NCBI GenBank assembly: GCA_017464225.1
Contig: JAFUDW010000018.1
Coordinates: 1 to 6,848 of the forward strand
Direction of reading: 5' to 3'
Origin: Clostridia bacterium
GTDB taxonomy: Bacteria > Bacillota_A > Clostridia > Christensenellales > Aristaeellaceae
Length of the DNA stretch: 6,848 nucleotides
Below, piece after piece: positions 6,001 through 6,848 of the stretch; positions within the stretch are counted from its first letter, which is position 1, and the number at the start of each line of letters is the position of its first letter. The notes under the pieces are model-generated. The model did not search any database. It was not told the DNA's origin and worked only from the letters and a program-made list of their open reading frames with translations. Made by a program: the position numbers and the translations under genes.

Positions 6001-6020
6001 GCCGCGCATTCAAGCGCAGC
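6001..6020 (-). other. Hairpin in the tRNA 3' trailer
   Basis: GCTGCGC and GCGCGGC pair over seven bases (one G-T) around a TTGAAT loop, one base past the tRNA CCA end and five bases before the terminator hairpin. It may mark the trailer for 3' processing. It has no T tract of its own. Confidence 0.45.
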
Positions 6021-6021
6021 A

Positions 6022-6105
6022 TGGTGCCGAAGACGGGACTCGAACCCGTACGGCCGAAACCGGGGGATTTTAAGTCCCCTGCGTCTGCCATTCCGCCACT
6101 TCGGC
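6022..6105 (-). tRNA. tRNA-Leu(TAA)
   Basis: An 84-base class II tRNA on the minus strand. The acceptor stem GCCGAAG (6105-6099) pairs perfectly with CTTCGGC (6032-6026), followed by discriminator A and an encoded CCA (6024-6022). The anticodon stem GGGGA/TCCCC encloses the loop CTTAAAA with anticodon TAA at 6072-6070, which reads UUA and, by wobble, UUG. The T arm is ACGGG-TTCGAGT-CCCGT. The long variable arm (stem CGG/CCG) is the class II sign shared by Leu, Ser and bacterial Tyr tRNAs, and the anticodon decides for leucine. Placed between rplA and the acetyltransferase gene with its own promoter. Confidence 0.97.
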
Positions 6106-6114
6106 GCAGGAAGT

Positions 6115-6143
6115 ATTATAGCATATTTCAGCCCGCGTTTCAA
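6115..6143 (-). promoter_or_regulatory. Sigma-A promoter of tRNA-Leu
   Basis: On the minus strand TTGAAA (6143-6138), a 17-base spacer and TATAAT (6120-6115), preceded by TGC (extended -10). Transcription would start a few bases before the mature tRNA 5' end at 6105. Spacing and extended -10 are the same as in the pduL promoter. Confidence 0.9.
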
Positions 6144-6188
6144 TGATTTTCGCGAAACGGGAGAGACAGGCCGAAAATCTGATTTCAC

Positions 6189-6230
6189 CACAAAAAACGC
6201 GCCGTGCTTTCGCACAGCGCGTTTCTTGTG
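6189..6230. terminator. Very strong, near-symmetric terminator after rplA
   Basis: Arms 6189-6207 and 6212-6230 pair over all 19 bases (two G-T wobbles on the minus strand), with a GAAA tetraloop on that strand. Its downstream arm contains TTTTTT. It begins ten bases after the rplA stop and ends the ribosomal transcript. The plus-strand reading ends in TTTCTTGTG, so it may also work in the other direction. Confidence 0.93.
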
Positions 6231-6240
6231 ATATCCGCAA

Positions 6241-6848
6241 TCAGAACTTGGTGGTGTTCAGACGGATGGAGGGGCCCATTGTGGTGCTCAGATACAGAGA
6301 CTTCACATAGGTGCCCTTGGCGGCGGCGGGCTTGGCCTTGATCACGGCGTCCATCAGAACGGCCATGTTCTCCACCAGCTTTTCGCTGTCAAAGGATACC
6401 TTGCCGATGGGGCAGTGCGCAATGGCGGTCTTGTCAATGCGGTACTCCACTTTACCGGCTTTGATATCGGAAATGGCTTTGGTCACGTCCATGGTCACGG
6501 TGCCGGACTTGGGGTTGGGCATCAGGCCCTTGGGGCCCAGGATGCGGCCGATGCGGCCGACAACGCCCATCATGTCAGGCGTGGCCACGCAGACGTCGAA
6601 GTCGAACCAGTTCTCCTGCTGGATCTTCTGGATCATTTCCTCAGCGCCCACATAATCGGCGCCGGCAGCTTCCGCTTCCTTGGCCTTCTCGCCCTTGGCG
6701 ATGACCAGCACCCGGATGGTACGGCCGGTTCCGTGAGGCAGCACCACCGCGCCGCGGACCTGCTGATCCGCATGCCGGGGATCCACGCCCAGGCGGACGG
6801 AGATTTCAACGGTTTCATCGAACTTGGCCTTGCCGGTCTGCAGCACCA
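6241..6848 (-). CDS. rplA: Ribosomal protein L1 (5' part outside window)
   Basis: The large-subunit L1 protein forms the L1 stalk on 23S rRNA, helps release the E-site tRNA, and in many bacteria represses its own operon by binding its mRNA. The 201 residues present include the invariant [20 protein letters not shown] and [13 protein letters not shown] near the N-terminus, [19 protein letters not shown] in the middle and [14 protein letters not shown] in the second domain, and it ends in IRLNTTKF. L1 is usually near 230 residues, so about 29 are missing beyond the right edge. The GTG at 6846-6844 is an internal valine, not a start. The gene ends at a strong terminator and is not followed by rplJ. 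Confidence 0.97.
   Translation of the reverse strand, partial: VLQTGKAKFDETVEISVRLGVDPRHADQQVRGAVVLPHGTGRTIRVLVIAKGEKAKEAEAAGADYVGAEEMIQKIQQENWFDFDVCVATPDMMGVVGRIGRILGPKGLMPNPKSGTVTMDVTKAISDIKAGKVEYRIDKTAIAHCPIGKVSFDSEKLVENMAVLMDAVIKAKPAAAKGTYVKSLYLSTTMGPSIRLNTTKF

Noticed and set aside
6022..6046. tRNA-Leu 3' end as a phage or island attachment site
   Set aside because: No direct repeat of the tRNA 3' end and no integrase gene are found in the window.
5937..6215. N-terminal extension of the acetyltransferase through the tRNA-Leu gene
   Set aside because: The frame crosses a perfect tRNA and a terminator. The family start and ribosome binding site are at 5936.

Overview
The window looks like chromosomal DNA of a fairly GC-rich Firmicute, most likely a Clostridia-class gut or anaerobic bacterium. 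This is inferred from the protein families (a free-standing PduL-type phosphotransacylase, a clostridial-type LacI regulator, a relative of the tandem P-loop family known as PRK06851), from strong GGAGG-type ribosome binding sites, and from sigma-A promoters with an extended -10. No marker here fixes genus or species. Every gene I can support is on the minus strand, so the window is transcribed right to left.

Right end to left, positions 6848-5339: the 3' part of rplA (ribosomal protein L1) ends at a very strong, almost symmetric terminator. A class II tRNA-Leu(TAA) with a near-consensus promoter follows, then two hairpins, then a RimJ/RimL-type GNAT acetyltransferase that closes with its own intrinsic terminator. 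The usual rplK-rplA-rplJ-rplL order is broken, because rplJ does not follow rplA.

Positions 5267-3393: a 334-residue protein resembles the PRK06851 tandem P-loop family, but its first Walker A motif is damaged and its second is absent. Next comes a 249-base gap holding three hairpins and the pduL promoter, then pduL itself (phosphate acyltransferase with all expected zinc ligands) and a bidirectional terminator.

Positions 3393-974: a two-gene operon encodes a MATE-family multidrug/solute exporter and a LacI-family repressor that starts 11 bases after the exporter stop. The promoter region carries a CG-centred palindrome and a second perfect inverted repeat, so the repressor plausibly controls its own operon and the exporter.

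Positions 973-1: a more AT-rich, decayed mobile-type tract. It holds a nucleotidyltransferase remnant that has lost its catalytic GSxxxG region, a serine-recombinase remnant with an intact C-terminal helix-turn-helix, a 73-base imperfect palindrome, and the start of a lysine-rich reading frame that runs off the window. The most unusual items are the degenerate tandem P-loop protein, the operator arrangement of the MATE-LacI operon, and this left-end graveyard with its large palindrome. I see no clear evidence of a complete new defence or mobile system.
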